Positions 1 through 5,432 of a stretch of 6,247 nt of DNA are shown piece after piece. The DNA is from Armatimonadota bacterium (GTDB lineage Bacteria > Armatimonadota > Armatimonadia > Armatimonadales > Armatimonadaceae). Made by a program: the position numbers and the translations under genes. The stretch's first letter is position 1. Every line of letters starts with the position of its first letter. The notes under the pieces are model-generated. The model saw only the letters and a list, made by a program, of their open reading frames with translations. It had not been told where the DNA came from and made no database searches. The stretch spans positions 1 to 6,247 of the forward strand of contig JACMIS010000311.1 in NCBI GenBank assembly GCA_014381035.1. Direction: 5' to 3'.

Positions 1-424
1 CGCCGCGTACCATTTCCGCGCCCCGATTGACGATGAACAGGGAGCGTGCTTTGTCCTCGGGAAACTCGACGGCGAGCACATACGCCGCGCCCGCTTTCAG
101 GTTCTTGTTCTTTCCGATCCGGTACGCGAAGTATTTCGCCTCGCCGGTATTGGGGAGGACACGCGCCGGTGCGCCGAGGATCGTCTCGATTTTGCTCACT
201 CCCGCGGGCATTTCGGAAAACTCGTGCGCCGCGTCAACAGCCGCCCCGCAGACGATTTCATCCACGAGGCGCAGTTTGCCGAACGGTGCCCCGGCGTCTA
301 CGAGAGCCGTGCTGGAAGGCGCAGCGGCAGACACCTTCGCCCCAGTCTGTGCGCAACAACTCGTAAGCGGCACTGCCGATAGGCTGGCGGTAAGTAACAG
401 AATTATGGATTGATACATCTTCAT
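1..424 (-). CDS. Putative secreted lipoprotein, N-terminal part only (cut by the left window edge)
   Basis: The reading frame runs leftward from an ATG at 424 and is still open at base 1, giving the first 141 residues. The N-terminus is a lipoprotein signal: M-K-M-Y start, hydrophobic stretch SIILLLTASLSAVPL, then lipobox LTSC with the lipidated Cys at about residue 23. The protein should therefore be exported and membrane-anchored. The mature part contains the stretches FGKLRLVDEIVCGAA, PAGVSKIETILGAPARVLPN and AAYVLAVEFPEDKARSLFIVN, which look like a folded, beta-rich extracellular module. I do not recognise a named family. An ATG at 418 is an alternative start. No strong Shine-Dalgarno is visible. 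The gene starts 24 bp after the stop of the deacetylase-like gene on the same strand, so it is probably the last visible gene of that operon and may act on or bind the same polysaccharide. Coding status is well supported by the signal peptide and operon context; function is unknown. Confidence 0.8.
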   Translation of the reverse strand, partial: MKMYQSIILLLTASLSAVPLTSCCAQTGAKVSAAAPSSTALVDAGAPFGKLRLVDEIVCGAAVDAAHEFSEMPAGVSKIETILGAPARVLPNTGEAKYFAYRIGKNKNLKAGAAYVLAVEFPEDKARSLFIVNRGAEMVRG

Positions 425-448
425 TGGTTCTAAATTTGGCTGTTTTCG

Positions 449-1852
449 TTAGGGAGATACGACCTCCCACACTTCCATCTCATTGAGATCCTTACCCGGT
501 GTGACGCGCAGTTCCTTGACCAGTACCGCCGGGCAGTTCGGGAGGATGGGATACAGGTTCCAGCCGCCCCACACCTCCTTTAATTTGGATTCACCGCTGG
601 GCAGAAGCGACGCTATCTTGCCGTCCGGCGTCACGGTGTCTAACTTAAAAACGAAGCCGTCGCTGCCGGGACCGAACTGCCGAATCCGCACCCCCGCGAG
701 GGCGACCGGCTTGTCCCATACGAGATTTTTCAGTTCACCGGCGTAAAGACAGCGCAACCGGGGTGTCGGCGGCGGAACACCCGGTTTCCCGATCATTGGC
801 GTCGTGAGCCAGGCGGTGTCTCCCCGGCGATACAGCGTCGCGCCGGGTGGTGTTTTCAATGTCGTCGTGCCCAACCCCGTGATTTTCAGCGTCAACGCCG
901 AACCGGGGACGGTATCGGGTAGCGCGACCGACACACGCCCCGACCTCACCGTGACGGTCGCGGCGCGGGCGGCGAGGTGGTAAGTGATCACTGCATCGGT
1001 CGGCGCGACCCACACCGAGTTGTCGCCCGTCGCCCCCCATGCAGTGGCGATATGGTTCAAACGCGCGACCCATCGTTTGTAATTCGCCGAGTTCGGATCG
1101 GCTTCGATGTTGTGGGTGAAGTCCGTTACGAAATCACCGGGAATCAATTTCACGGGGAAATCCAGGAGCGGATCATTATCTTTCTGCCAGACGCCCTCGT
1201 CGAGATACGTGCGCGTCAGATCGAACGGGTCGTACTTCGGGTCGAAAACGTTGCGCGGGGACGAACCCGCGACGCGCGAACTGCTCTGAAGACCGCCTTT
1301 TCGCAGATGTGGAACATAATCCACGTAGCCGTTCGGGAGCACGAAGTGGACCGCGCCCCGCCCCGCCCCGATACGCTCGGCGTACACCGCCTGACTCCAG
1401 AATAACTCCCGCGCGAAATCGTCAGGCTGGAGTGCCTGGGACGGTTCCCAGCCGTTCCCGCTGTGCGCATACGAATGGTTGGCAATACCCCATCCGCTTT
1501 TTTTAAGCGCGGCGATCTGTGGGTAGGTGAGAACCGTCGCGTTCCCGGCATCGAGGTTGCCCAAAATCACGGCGGCGGTGCCGACAAAAGGATGATTCCT
1601 GCCGCCTATGACACCGGGCGGGGCGTCGTTCCATTGATACCGCGCCAGAAGCGGTTGTGAAACGGTCAAGGTCGAGGCAGGGCTGTCGTCCTGTTCGAAC
1701 GAATATGCCCACGTTTTGCCGTACTTGAAGGGAGTGACTTCGACTTTGATGGCCGCGTTCTTCGCCGAGACCGGCAGGCTGAATTGCCAGACCGCCGCCT
1801 GCGAAGGGACGGCAAGTAGCACGGTTGCAAAAGCAGTAAAAACTTTTGTCAT
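449..1852 (-). CDS. Secreted polysaccharide deacetylase-like (NodB-fold) protein with C-terminal beta domains
   Basis: A 467-aa protein starting at the ATG at 1852. The frame stays open upstream to 2062, but the extra 70 residues lack a signal and overlap the small lipoprotein gene. The chosen start gives a signal peptide (MTKVFTAFATVLLAVPSQAA, cleavage near residue 20) and has AAGGA about 11 nt upstream. Residues ~45-295 look like a NodB/carbohydrate esterase 4-like deacetylase: an acidic pair at D55-D56 (YSFEQDDSP, motif 1 position), the metal-site motif H126-S-Y-A-H130 (motif 2, H-S/T-x-x-H), and FTHNIE around H247. The family removes N- or O-acetyl groups from chitin, peptidoglycan or other glycans using a divalent metal. 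Residues ~296-350 look beta-rich. Residues ~365-467 end in KELRVTPGKDLNEMEVWEV, reminiscent of the edge of a discoidin-like carbohydrate-binding domain. The usual RxPxG-type arginine motif is not obvious, so activity is uncertain. It lies 28 bp after the small lipoprotein gene and 24 bp before the next lipoprotein. Confidence 0.85.
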   Translation of the reverse strand: MTKVFTAFATVLLAVPSQAAVWQFSLPVSAKNAAIKVEVTPFKYGKTWAYSFEQDDSPASTLTVSQPLLARYQWNDAPPGVIGGRNHPFVGTAAVILGNLDAGNATVLTYPQIAALKKSGWGIANHSYAHSGNGWEPSQALQPDDFARELFWSQAVYAERIGAGRGAVHFVLPNGYVDYVPHLRKGGLQSSSRVAGSSPRNVFDPKYDPFDLTRTYLDEGVWQKDNDPLLDFPVKLIPGDFVTDFTHNIEADPNSANYKRWVARLNHIATAWGATGDNSVWVAPTDAVITYHLAARAATVTVRSGRVSVALPDTVPGSALTLKITGLGTTTLKTPPGATLYRRGDTAWLTTPMIGKPGVPPPTPRLRCLYAGELKNLVWDKPVALAGVRIRQFGPGSDGFVFKLDTVTPDGKIASLLPSGESKLKEVWGGWNLYPILPNCPAVLVKELRVTPGKDLNEMEVWEVVSP

Positions 1853-1880
1853 AGGTAGTGTGTTCCTTGCGACTCCGTTG

Positions 1881-2102
1881 CTACTTTGGCGGAATGCTTT
1901 TCGGTGGACCCTGCCCTGTGCTCGGCTTGAAGTCGGCGGGCATCGGACCCCCCTTGAAATTCGCTTCTTCCTGCTTGGACATTTTGGACGCGGATGATGC
2001 GGCAGGGCATCCCGACAGCACAGAAGCTCCTGTTCCGCAGACGACGCAAAACAAGAGTACACGTGCCATTCCGGCTCGCTTGATAGGATCGGAAAATCTC
2101 AT
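1881..2102 (-). CDS. Small putative lipoprotein (73 aa or shorter)
   Basis: A 73-aa protein read from the ATG at 2102. An internal ATG at 2069 would give 62 aa and a more compact signal peptide. The hydrophobic segment VLLFCVVCGTGASV is followed by lipobox LSGC with the lipidated Cys at residue 32, so it should be an exported lipoprotein. The mature part is only about 42 residues: a short charged segment (KMSKQEEANFKGGPMPADFK) and a Pro/Gly-rich tail (TGQGPPKSIPPK) with no predicted enzyme fold. It sits 61 bp after the prepilin gene and 28 bp before the deacetylase-like gene, same strand, consistent with an operon. AGGA lies close before the first ATG and GGAAG about 10 nt upstream. I recall similar small lipoproteins beside H-x9-DG prepilins in Armatimonadota, but cannot confirm this here. 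Function unknown; possibilities include a chaperone or anchor for the pseudopilin or the neighbouring exported proteins. The lipobox plus operon fit argue that it is real. Confidence 0.72.
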   Translation of the reverse strand: MRFSDPIKRAGMARVLLFCVVCGTGASVLSGCPAASSASKMSKQEEANFKGGPMPADFKPSTGQGPPKSIPPK

Positions 2103-2123
2103 TGTCCTGTGGCTTCCTTTCTT

Positions 2124-2154
2124 ATCCGCGACAGCGTACTTTGCCGTCGCGGAT
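2124..2154 (-). other. Strong intercistronic hairpin between the prepilin and small lipoprotein genes
   Basis: In the leftward RNA, ATCCGCGACGGC pairs with GCTGTCGCGGAT: 12 bp including one G-U, with a 7-nt loop. It is followed by AAGAAAGGAAG, the ribosome-binding region of the next gene, not by a T-tract. That argues for a transcript-stabilising or processing element, or partial attenuation, rather than a full intrinsic terminator. Confidence 0.6.
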
Positions 2155-2158
2155 GCTT

Positions 2159-2175
2159 GTCACTCAACGAGTGAC
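2159..2175 (-). other. Short hairpin overlapping the prepilin stop codon
   Basis: A perfect inverted repeat, GTCACTC / GAGTGAC, with a 3-nt loop. The prepilin TGA stop (2164-2166) lies across the stem-loop junction. There is no following T-run, so it is not a standard terminator. It sits just before a second, larger hairpin. Confidence 0.5.
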
Positions 2176-3015
2176 ATTCCACATATTGTCCTGAGGGCGG
2201 GCACCCGGATTTGGGTTGGTAGACGCCGGTTTCATCGCTTTGGCATGTCCGTCGCAGAACAGGAAGTTCGCCATTTCCGAGTGCCGGGAGGAAACCGCGC
2301 CGTTCGGTCCGTTCGGGTACTTCGCCGCCGCGCGGGTGCCGTCCGGGATTCGGGAAGGTGTCGTCCCATCGATGTTGCCAACCCAGGAGGCTTCGGTAAA
2401 TCCACAACTATAATTCGACGCGTTCCCGTCCCCGCCCAGAGCACGCGAATCGCCGTTGTGCTTCTCCGCTAACATGACCCCACTCGCCGGTTGCTTGATG
2501 TCGGCTAACGTCAGCGACGGAATATGCCAGAAACCGGTGGATTCGTTGCCTAACCCGAACGGTCCTAATGCTTTGAAACTTCCGAACGCATACCCGTTGT
2601 TGTTCATGTTGGCACCATAGGAAATGGAAACACCCGCCCATGGGATAAGCGCGGGGCGTAGCTCCAGTTCGCTATCGCTCGGACATCGGAAAACCGCGTA
2701 GGTTTTAACATAGGGTTGCGTCGTTATGGACCAACTATCCACCCAGACATTGGATGCGGCGGGGAACATTTCGTCGTAGTCCTGGACATATTGAAGGACA
2801 CCGAGCCCGAGTTGCTTTTCGTTGGACAGGCAGGAAGTTTGTCGTGCCTTCTCCCGTGCTTGCGCAAACACTGGAAACAGGATCGCAGCAAGAATGGCGA
2901 TTATGGCGATAACTACAAGTAGTTCGATTAGCGTAAAGGCACGGGCTGGGGCGGGTTTGATCGCCGTGTTTTTTCGAACAGCACTGTGTTGTACAAGATT
3001 GTTATTGATCATCAT
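2164..3015 (-). CDS. Prepilin-type protein with N-terminal methylation motif and H-x9-DG domain (DUF1559-like)
   Basis: A 283-aa type IV/type II-secretion pilin-like protein. Residues 1-26 form a long basic leader; residues 27-49 are the class III prepilin signal [20 protein letters not shown] with Glu31 at +5. A prepilin peptidase would cleave before Phe27 and methylate it. The residue at -1 is Ala26 rather than the usual Gly. It continues with [16 protein letters not shown] and [10 protein letters not shown], the hallmark of the DUF1559 family. Near the C-terminus lies the H-x9-DG motif: H245, nine residues, D255-G256 ([16 protein letters not shown]). Such proteins sit in the inner membrane or a pseudopilus-like fibre; their individual roles are mostly unknown. 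Two adjacent ATGs exist: 3015 and 3012. AAAGGAA just upstream is better spaced for the ATG at 3012. The gene follows lacI by 74 bp on the same strand, suggesting sugar-responsive expression with the exported proteins downstream. Confidence 0.93.
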   Translation of the reverse strand: MMINNNLVQHSAVRKNTAIKPAPARAFTLIELLVVIAIIAILAAILFPVFAQAREKARQTSCLSNEKQLGLGVLQYVQDYDEMFPAASNVWVDSWSITTQPYVKTYAVFRCPSDSELELRPALIPWAGVSISYGANMNNNGYAFGSFKALGPFGLGNESTGFWHIPSLTLADIKQPASGVMLAEKHNGDSRALGGDGNASNYSCGFTEASWVGNIDGTTPSRIPDGTRAAAKYPNGPNGAVSSRHSEMANFLFCDGHAKAMKPASTNPNPGARPQDNMWNVTR

Positions 3016-3089
3016 TATTCCTTTCGCGACTCACATCGTCGCCTATCGATAGTTCGCACCAGATACCGACTTCCGATACGCTCACTACC
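3016..3089 (-). other. Spacer between lacI and the prepilin gene
   Basis: 74 bp without a gene. It holds the prepilin ribosome-binding site AAAGGAA (complement of 3018-3024) and a perfect 10-bp palindrome CTATCGATAG (3043-3052). It also holds a weak 5-bp hairpin, GCGAC/GTCGC, just before the ribosome-binding site. No clear promoter hexamers and no terminator were seen, so read-through from lacI is plausible. Confidence 0.4.
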
Positions 3090-4109
3090 TTATGCTTCTG
3101 GTGGGGCAGTGGATTCCCGAATCACTAATTCCGGAGCAAGCAGATGTGTAATGGGTAATACCTCTTTGCCCTCGACTTTTTGGATCAGAAGGCGTACCGC
3201 ATGTTCGCCGATCTTCACAAACGGTTGACGTATCGTTGTCAGACGCGGGTTCATCAGCGCGGAGAGGGGGCGGTCATCGTACCCGACCAGCGAAAGTTGA
3301 TCCGGTATCCGAATCCCGAGTTCGCGTGCCGCCTCGACGACACCGACCGCGATCTCATCATTCCCGGCAAAGATCGCGGTCGGCGGGTTCGGACTTCCCA
3401 GCAAACGACGTGCGTTCTCGTGCCCGATCTCAGTCGAATATTGCCCCGGCAATATGTATTCGGGTAGCGGCGTGATTCCCGCTTCTCGCAAAACATCCAG
3501 AAAAGTATCGCGGCGTGCGACCGAACTAACCAGATTGGGATGCCCCATCAAGTGGGCGATACGCCGATGACCGAGTTCGACCAGATATTGAACCGCCAAC
3601 CGTGATCCGATCCGGTCATCCCCATCTACCGAAGGAATATCCCCTCGCTCGGACGGCCACGATACCGCGACGAGTGGCACGTGCAGACCGGTCAGCGACG
3701 GCATCAGGTCGGAGTCGGTTGTCGGAGCGACTACGATCAAGCCATCGCTGCGTCGGTCACGGAAACCGGGAAGTGAGTGCTGTGCATCGATCCAGGCAGC
3801 CGTGTAATGCGTCACGTTGTACCCTGTAGACGCCGCAGCGGTCAGAATCCCTTGCAAAACAGCGGCGGAATATGCATTAAGAATCACGGCGGACGGTTCG
3901 ACGACCCCGAAAAGCACTCCGATAGTATGGGTGCGTTGCCGAGCCAGACCGCGAGCCATCGCGCTCGGGTGGTAATTCAATCGTTGCATCGTCGCAAGAA
4001 TGCGCTGACGCGTTTCCGGTTTTACGGGGCGCGGCCCATCGTTCAGCACGTTACTTACCGTGGCGAGCGAGAAGCCGCTTTCTTTTGCTACGTCGTAGAT
4101 CGTTGACAT
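3090..4109 (-). CDS. LacI-family transcriptional regulator
   Basis: A 339-aa protein, the usual full length for the family. Residues 3-23 (TIYDVAKESGFSLATVSNVLN) are the LacI helix-turn-helix, with recognition-helix positions L15, A16 and N20. The hinge region is PSAMARGLARQRTHTIGV (48-65). In characterised relatives a hinge-helix leucine, here probably L55, wedges into the central CpG of the operator. Residues 62-335 form the periplasmic-binding-protein-like effector and dimerisation domain, with the typical stretches AGNDEIAVGV (248-257), SLVGYDDRPLSALMNPRLTTI (273-293) and QPF (295-297). The effector is probably a sugar or sugar derivative but cannot be named from sequence. It starts at the ATG at 4109; no strong Shine-Dalgarno is seen. 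Its upstream region carries three evenly spaced CG-centred operators, one inside its own promoter, so it very likely represses itself. It is the first gene of the leftward group and divergent from the GH18 gene. Confidence 0.95.
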   Translation of the reverse strand: MSTIYDVAKESGFSLATVSNVLNDGPRPVKPETRQRILATMQRLNYHPSAMARGLARQRTHTIGVLFGVVEPSAVILNAYSAAVLQGILTAAASTGYNVTHYTAAWIDAQHSLPGFRDRRSDGLIVVAPTTDSDLMPSLTGLHVPLVAVSWPSERGDIPSVDGDDRIGSRLAVQYLVELGHRRIAHLMGHPNLVSSVARRDTFLDVLREAGITPLPEYILPGQYSTEIGHENARRLLGSPNPPTAIFAGNDEIAVGVVEAARELGIRIPDQLSLVGYDDRPLSALMNPRLTTIRQPFVKIGEHAVRLLIQKVEGKEVLPITHLLAPELVIRESTAPPEA

Positions 4110-4138
4110 CGAGATTCTACAAGGATTCGTCAGTCAAA

Positions 4139-4152
4139 GCGAACCGCTTTGA
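4139..4152. promoter_or_regulatory. LacI-type operator O1 (GCGAACCGCTTTGA)
   Basis: Matches the consensus TCRAASCGSTTYGA, derived from O2 and O3, at 13 of 14 positions, with centre at 4145.5, again 32 bp from the neighbouring site. The same bases also belong to a larger inverted repeat, GTCAAAGCG-AAC-CGCTTTGAC (4133-4153), centred at 4143. The protein could recognise either reading, and in the lacI leader RNA the repeat would form a 9-bp hairpin with a 3-nt loop. Confidence 0.6.
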
Positions 4153-4170
4153 CTTCTTAAAACACACATG

Positions 4171-4184
4171 TCAAACCGCTTCGA
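4171..4184. promoter_or_regulatory. LacI-type operator O2 (TCAAACCGCTTCGA)
   Basis: Exact reverse complement of O3, with centre at 4177.5, 32 bp from the O3 centre. It would lie at about +5 to +18 of the predicted leftward transcript, where a bound repressor could block early elongation or help loop with O3. Confidence 0.72.
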
Positions 4185-4194
4185 TAATATGGTA

Positions 4195-4223
4195 ATGGTA
4201 CATCGAAGCGGTTTGATTGTCAA
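4195..4223 (-). promoter_or_regulatory. Predicted leftward sigma-70-type promoter of lacI and the downstream genes
   Basis: On the minus strand there is a perfect -35 hexamer TTGACA (complement of 4218-4223), a 17-nt spacer, and TACCAT (complement of 4195-4200; 4 of 6 match to TATAAT). The predicted transcript would start near 4188, giving a leader of about 80 nt before the ATG at 4109. The spacer contains operator O3 in full, so bound repressor should block RNA polymerase directly. The -35 and spacing are seen; promoter activity is inferred. Confidence 0.6.
4203..4216. promoter_or_regulatory. LacI-type operator O3 (TCGAAGCGGTTTGA)
   Basis: A CG-centred imperfect palindrome (10 of 14 positions symmetric) with centre at 4209.5. 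It is the inverted copy of O2 (with one flanking base, 15-bp arms match exactly: 4171-4185 against 4202-4216). It lies between the -35 and -10 hexamers of the predicted lacI promoter. A central CpG is typical of LacI-family operators. Confidence 0.75.
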
Positions 4224-4244
4224 TAGTAGGGGGTGAAATACCCG

Positions 4245-4304
4245 TTTTACTTTCATCGCCACGTAAATGCCCTGACGAAAGTAAAAACAGAATTCATCTA
4301 CGTG
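4245..4304 (+). other. Interleaved inverted repeats in the GH18 upstream region (possible pseudoknot or protein sites)
   Basis: TTTTACTTTC (4245-4254) pairs perfectly with GAAAGTAAAA (4277-4286), a 10-bp stem. CACGTAAATG (4260-4269) pairs with CATCTACGTG (4295-4304) at 9 of 10 positions. The pairs interlock in the order of an H-type pseudoknot, with connecting segments of 5, 7 and 8 nt. It would be a leader RNA structure only if the GH18 transcript starts before 4245. Otherwise the repeats may be DNA-binding sites or chance. Confidence 0.35.
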
Positions 4305-4355
4305 AGAACGCAAGTCTGGTGCGCCCTCCCGTCGAATTTTTCGTGATAACCTGTG

Positions 4356-4369
4356 GAGAAACGTTTCCA
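4356..4369. promoter_or_regulatory. Second-type CG-centred palindrome (core GAAACGTTTC) upstream of the GH18 gene
   Basis: A perfect 10-bp palindrome at 4358-4367 with central CG, within GTGGAGAAACGTTTCCAC. Removing one G would make a 16-bp perfect palindrome. The AAACGTTT core is common in LacI-family operators but differs from the O1-O3 sequence. It lies about 50 bp upstream of the GH18 ATG. No convincing rightward promoter hexamers were found around it. Confidence 0.4.
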
Positions 4370-4415
4370 CCGATAAGGTAGTCCGTTAAAAGAGTCGGAG
4401 ACAATCTCGCAACGT

Positions 4416-5432
4416 ATGAAACCTGCAATAAATAACAGTCTGATTCTTCCGGCGACCGTCGCGCTAATGGTGTCTGCCAGCGCGGCGAATGCACAGGAAA
4501 AGAAACTGGTCGCGTATGTCCCCAATTGGATAGATGTCACTGCATTCGCCGAAACGATTGATTACGCGAAAATCACGCATATCAATGTCGCGTTCGAGAA
4601 CCCGGTGAACGCCAGCGGGGACCTTTCCTTCAACAGCAAAAACGATATTTTGATCGCCAGGGCGCACGCCAACAACGTTCGGATATTGATTTCCATCGGC
4701 GGCGGTTCCGCGTCCGGGGATAAGGAACTTCTCGCCCGGTATTTTGACCTGCTCACCGACGCCAAGAGGGCCGGATTTGTCGCCAAACTTGCCGACTATG
4801 TGACCACGCACAAATTCGACGGGCTGGACGTGGACATCGAAGGTCCCTCGATAAACAAAGATTATGGTGCGTTCATTCATGACCTGGCGAAAGTTCTGAA
4901 GCCAAAAGGAAAACTCCTGACGGCGGCTCTTTCGCAGGGATATGGGGGAAACAAAGTCCCGGATTCCGTTTTCAAGGAATTTGACTTCATTAACATCATG
5001 GCATATGACGGAGCCGGTTACTGGGACCCGGATTCGCCGGGGCAGCACTCGTCGCTCGAATCGGCGAAAAACAATGTGGATTACTGGATCAAGCGCGGTC
5101 TGCCGAAGTCGAAAGCCGTGCTGGGGGTTCCTTTCTATGGATACGGATTCGGCGAGGCGTTTCGCAAGCGCGACTATTCGTATTCGGAAGTCGTCGCTTC
5201 CTACCCCGGTGCCGAGAACGTCGATCAGGTCGGAAAAACCATCTGGTACAACGGCATCCCGACGATTCAGGCGAAAACAAAATACGTCGTGGATGAAGGG
5301 CTCGCCGGAATAATGATCTGGTCGCTCGACTACGATGTCAAGGGGGAACGCTCCCTGCTCTCCGCTATCGACAAAACATTGCGTCCCAAGCCGCTCGCGG
5401 CGGCAGCACCCGCGCCGGAGAAGAAGCCGTGA
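4416..5432 (+). CDS. Secreted glycoside hydrolase family 18 protein (chitinase-like)
   Basis: A 338-aa protein with a signal peptide (residues 1-26, cleavage around ANA/QEK). The mature part is a compact GH18 TIM barrel. Beta-1 begins at KLVAYVPNW (30-38). The SxGG motif is S93-I-G-G-G97. The catalytic DxxDxDxE motif is D135-G-L-D-V-D-I-E142, with E142 as the proton donor and D140 assisting. M195-A-Y-D198 matches the conserved substrate-contacting MxYD, and W302 in [10 protein letters not shown] fits the conserved aromatic at the end of the barrel. All catalytic residues are present, so it should be active through the substrate-assisted mechanism on beta-1,4-linked GlcNAc polymers (chitin, or possibly a glycoprotein or cell-wall glycan). 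No separate chitin-binding domain is seen. The tail is Ala/Pro/Lys-rich ([15 protein letters not shown]). It starts at the ATG at 4416, with only a distant GGAG upstream. Its stop overlaps the GTG start of the following gene. An endo-N-acetylglucosaminidase role is an alternative. Confidence 0.93.
   Translation: MKPAINNSLILPATVALMVSASAANAQEKKLVAYVPNWIDVTAFAETIDYAKITHINVAFENPVNASGDLSFNSKNDILIARAHANNVRILISIGGGSASGDKELLARYFDLLTDAKRAGFVAKLADYVTTHKFDGLDVDIEGPSINKDYGAFIHDLAKVLKPKGKLLTAALSQGYGGNKVPDSVFKEFDFINIMAYDGAGYWDPDSPGQHSSLESAKNNVDYWIKRGLPKSKAVLGVPFYGYGFGEAFRKRDYSYSEVVASYPGAENVDQVGKTIWYNGIPTIQAKTKYVVDEGLAGIMIWSLDYDVKGERSLLSAIDKTLRPKPLAAAAPAPEKKP

Noticed and set aside
1493..1511. T-run flanked by CCGC / GCGG as a possible terminator
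   Set aside because: It lies in the middle of the deacetylase-like coding sequence, the arms are short, and the T-run sits inside the repeat rather than after a stem.
1648..1661. Operator-like sequence (core AGAAGCGGTT) inside the deacetylase-like gene
   Set aside because: Only about 9 of 14 positions fit the O1-O3 consensus, the outer positions fail, and it is within coding sequence far from a promoter.
1853..2062. N-terminal extension of the deacetylase-like frame up to an ATG at 2062
   Set aside because: The extra 70 residues are Arg/Ser/Cys-rich with no domain character, overlap the small lipoprotein gene, and would bury a clear signal peptide that starts at 1852.
1858..2472. Plus-strand open frame of 204 codons across the small lipoprotein and prepilin genes
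   Set aside because: It lies antisense to two supported genes, and its Arg-rich translation has no family features.
4072..4085. Operator-like AGAAGCCGCTTTCT within the first codons of lacI
   Set aside because: It matches the consensus at only about 9 of 14 positions, is off the 32-bp period of the other three sites, and is explained by coding for the helix-turn-helix.
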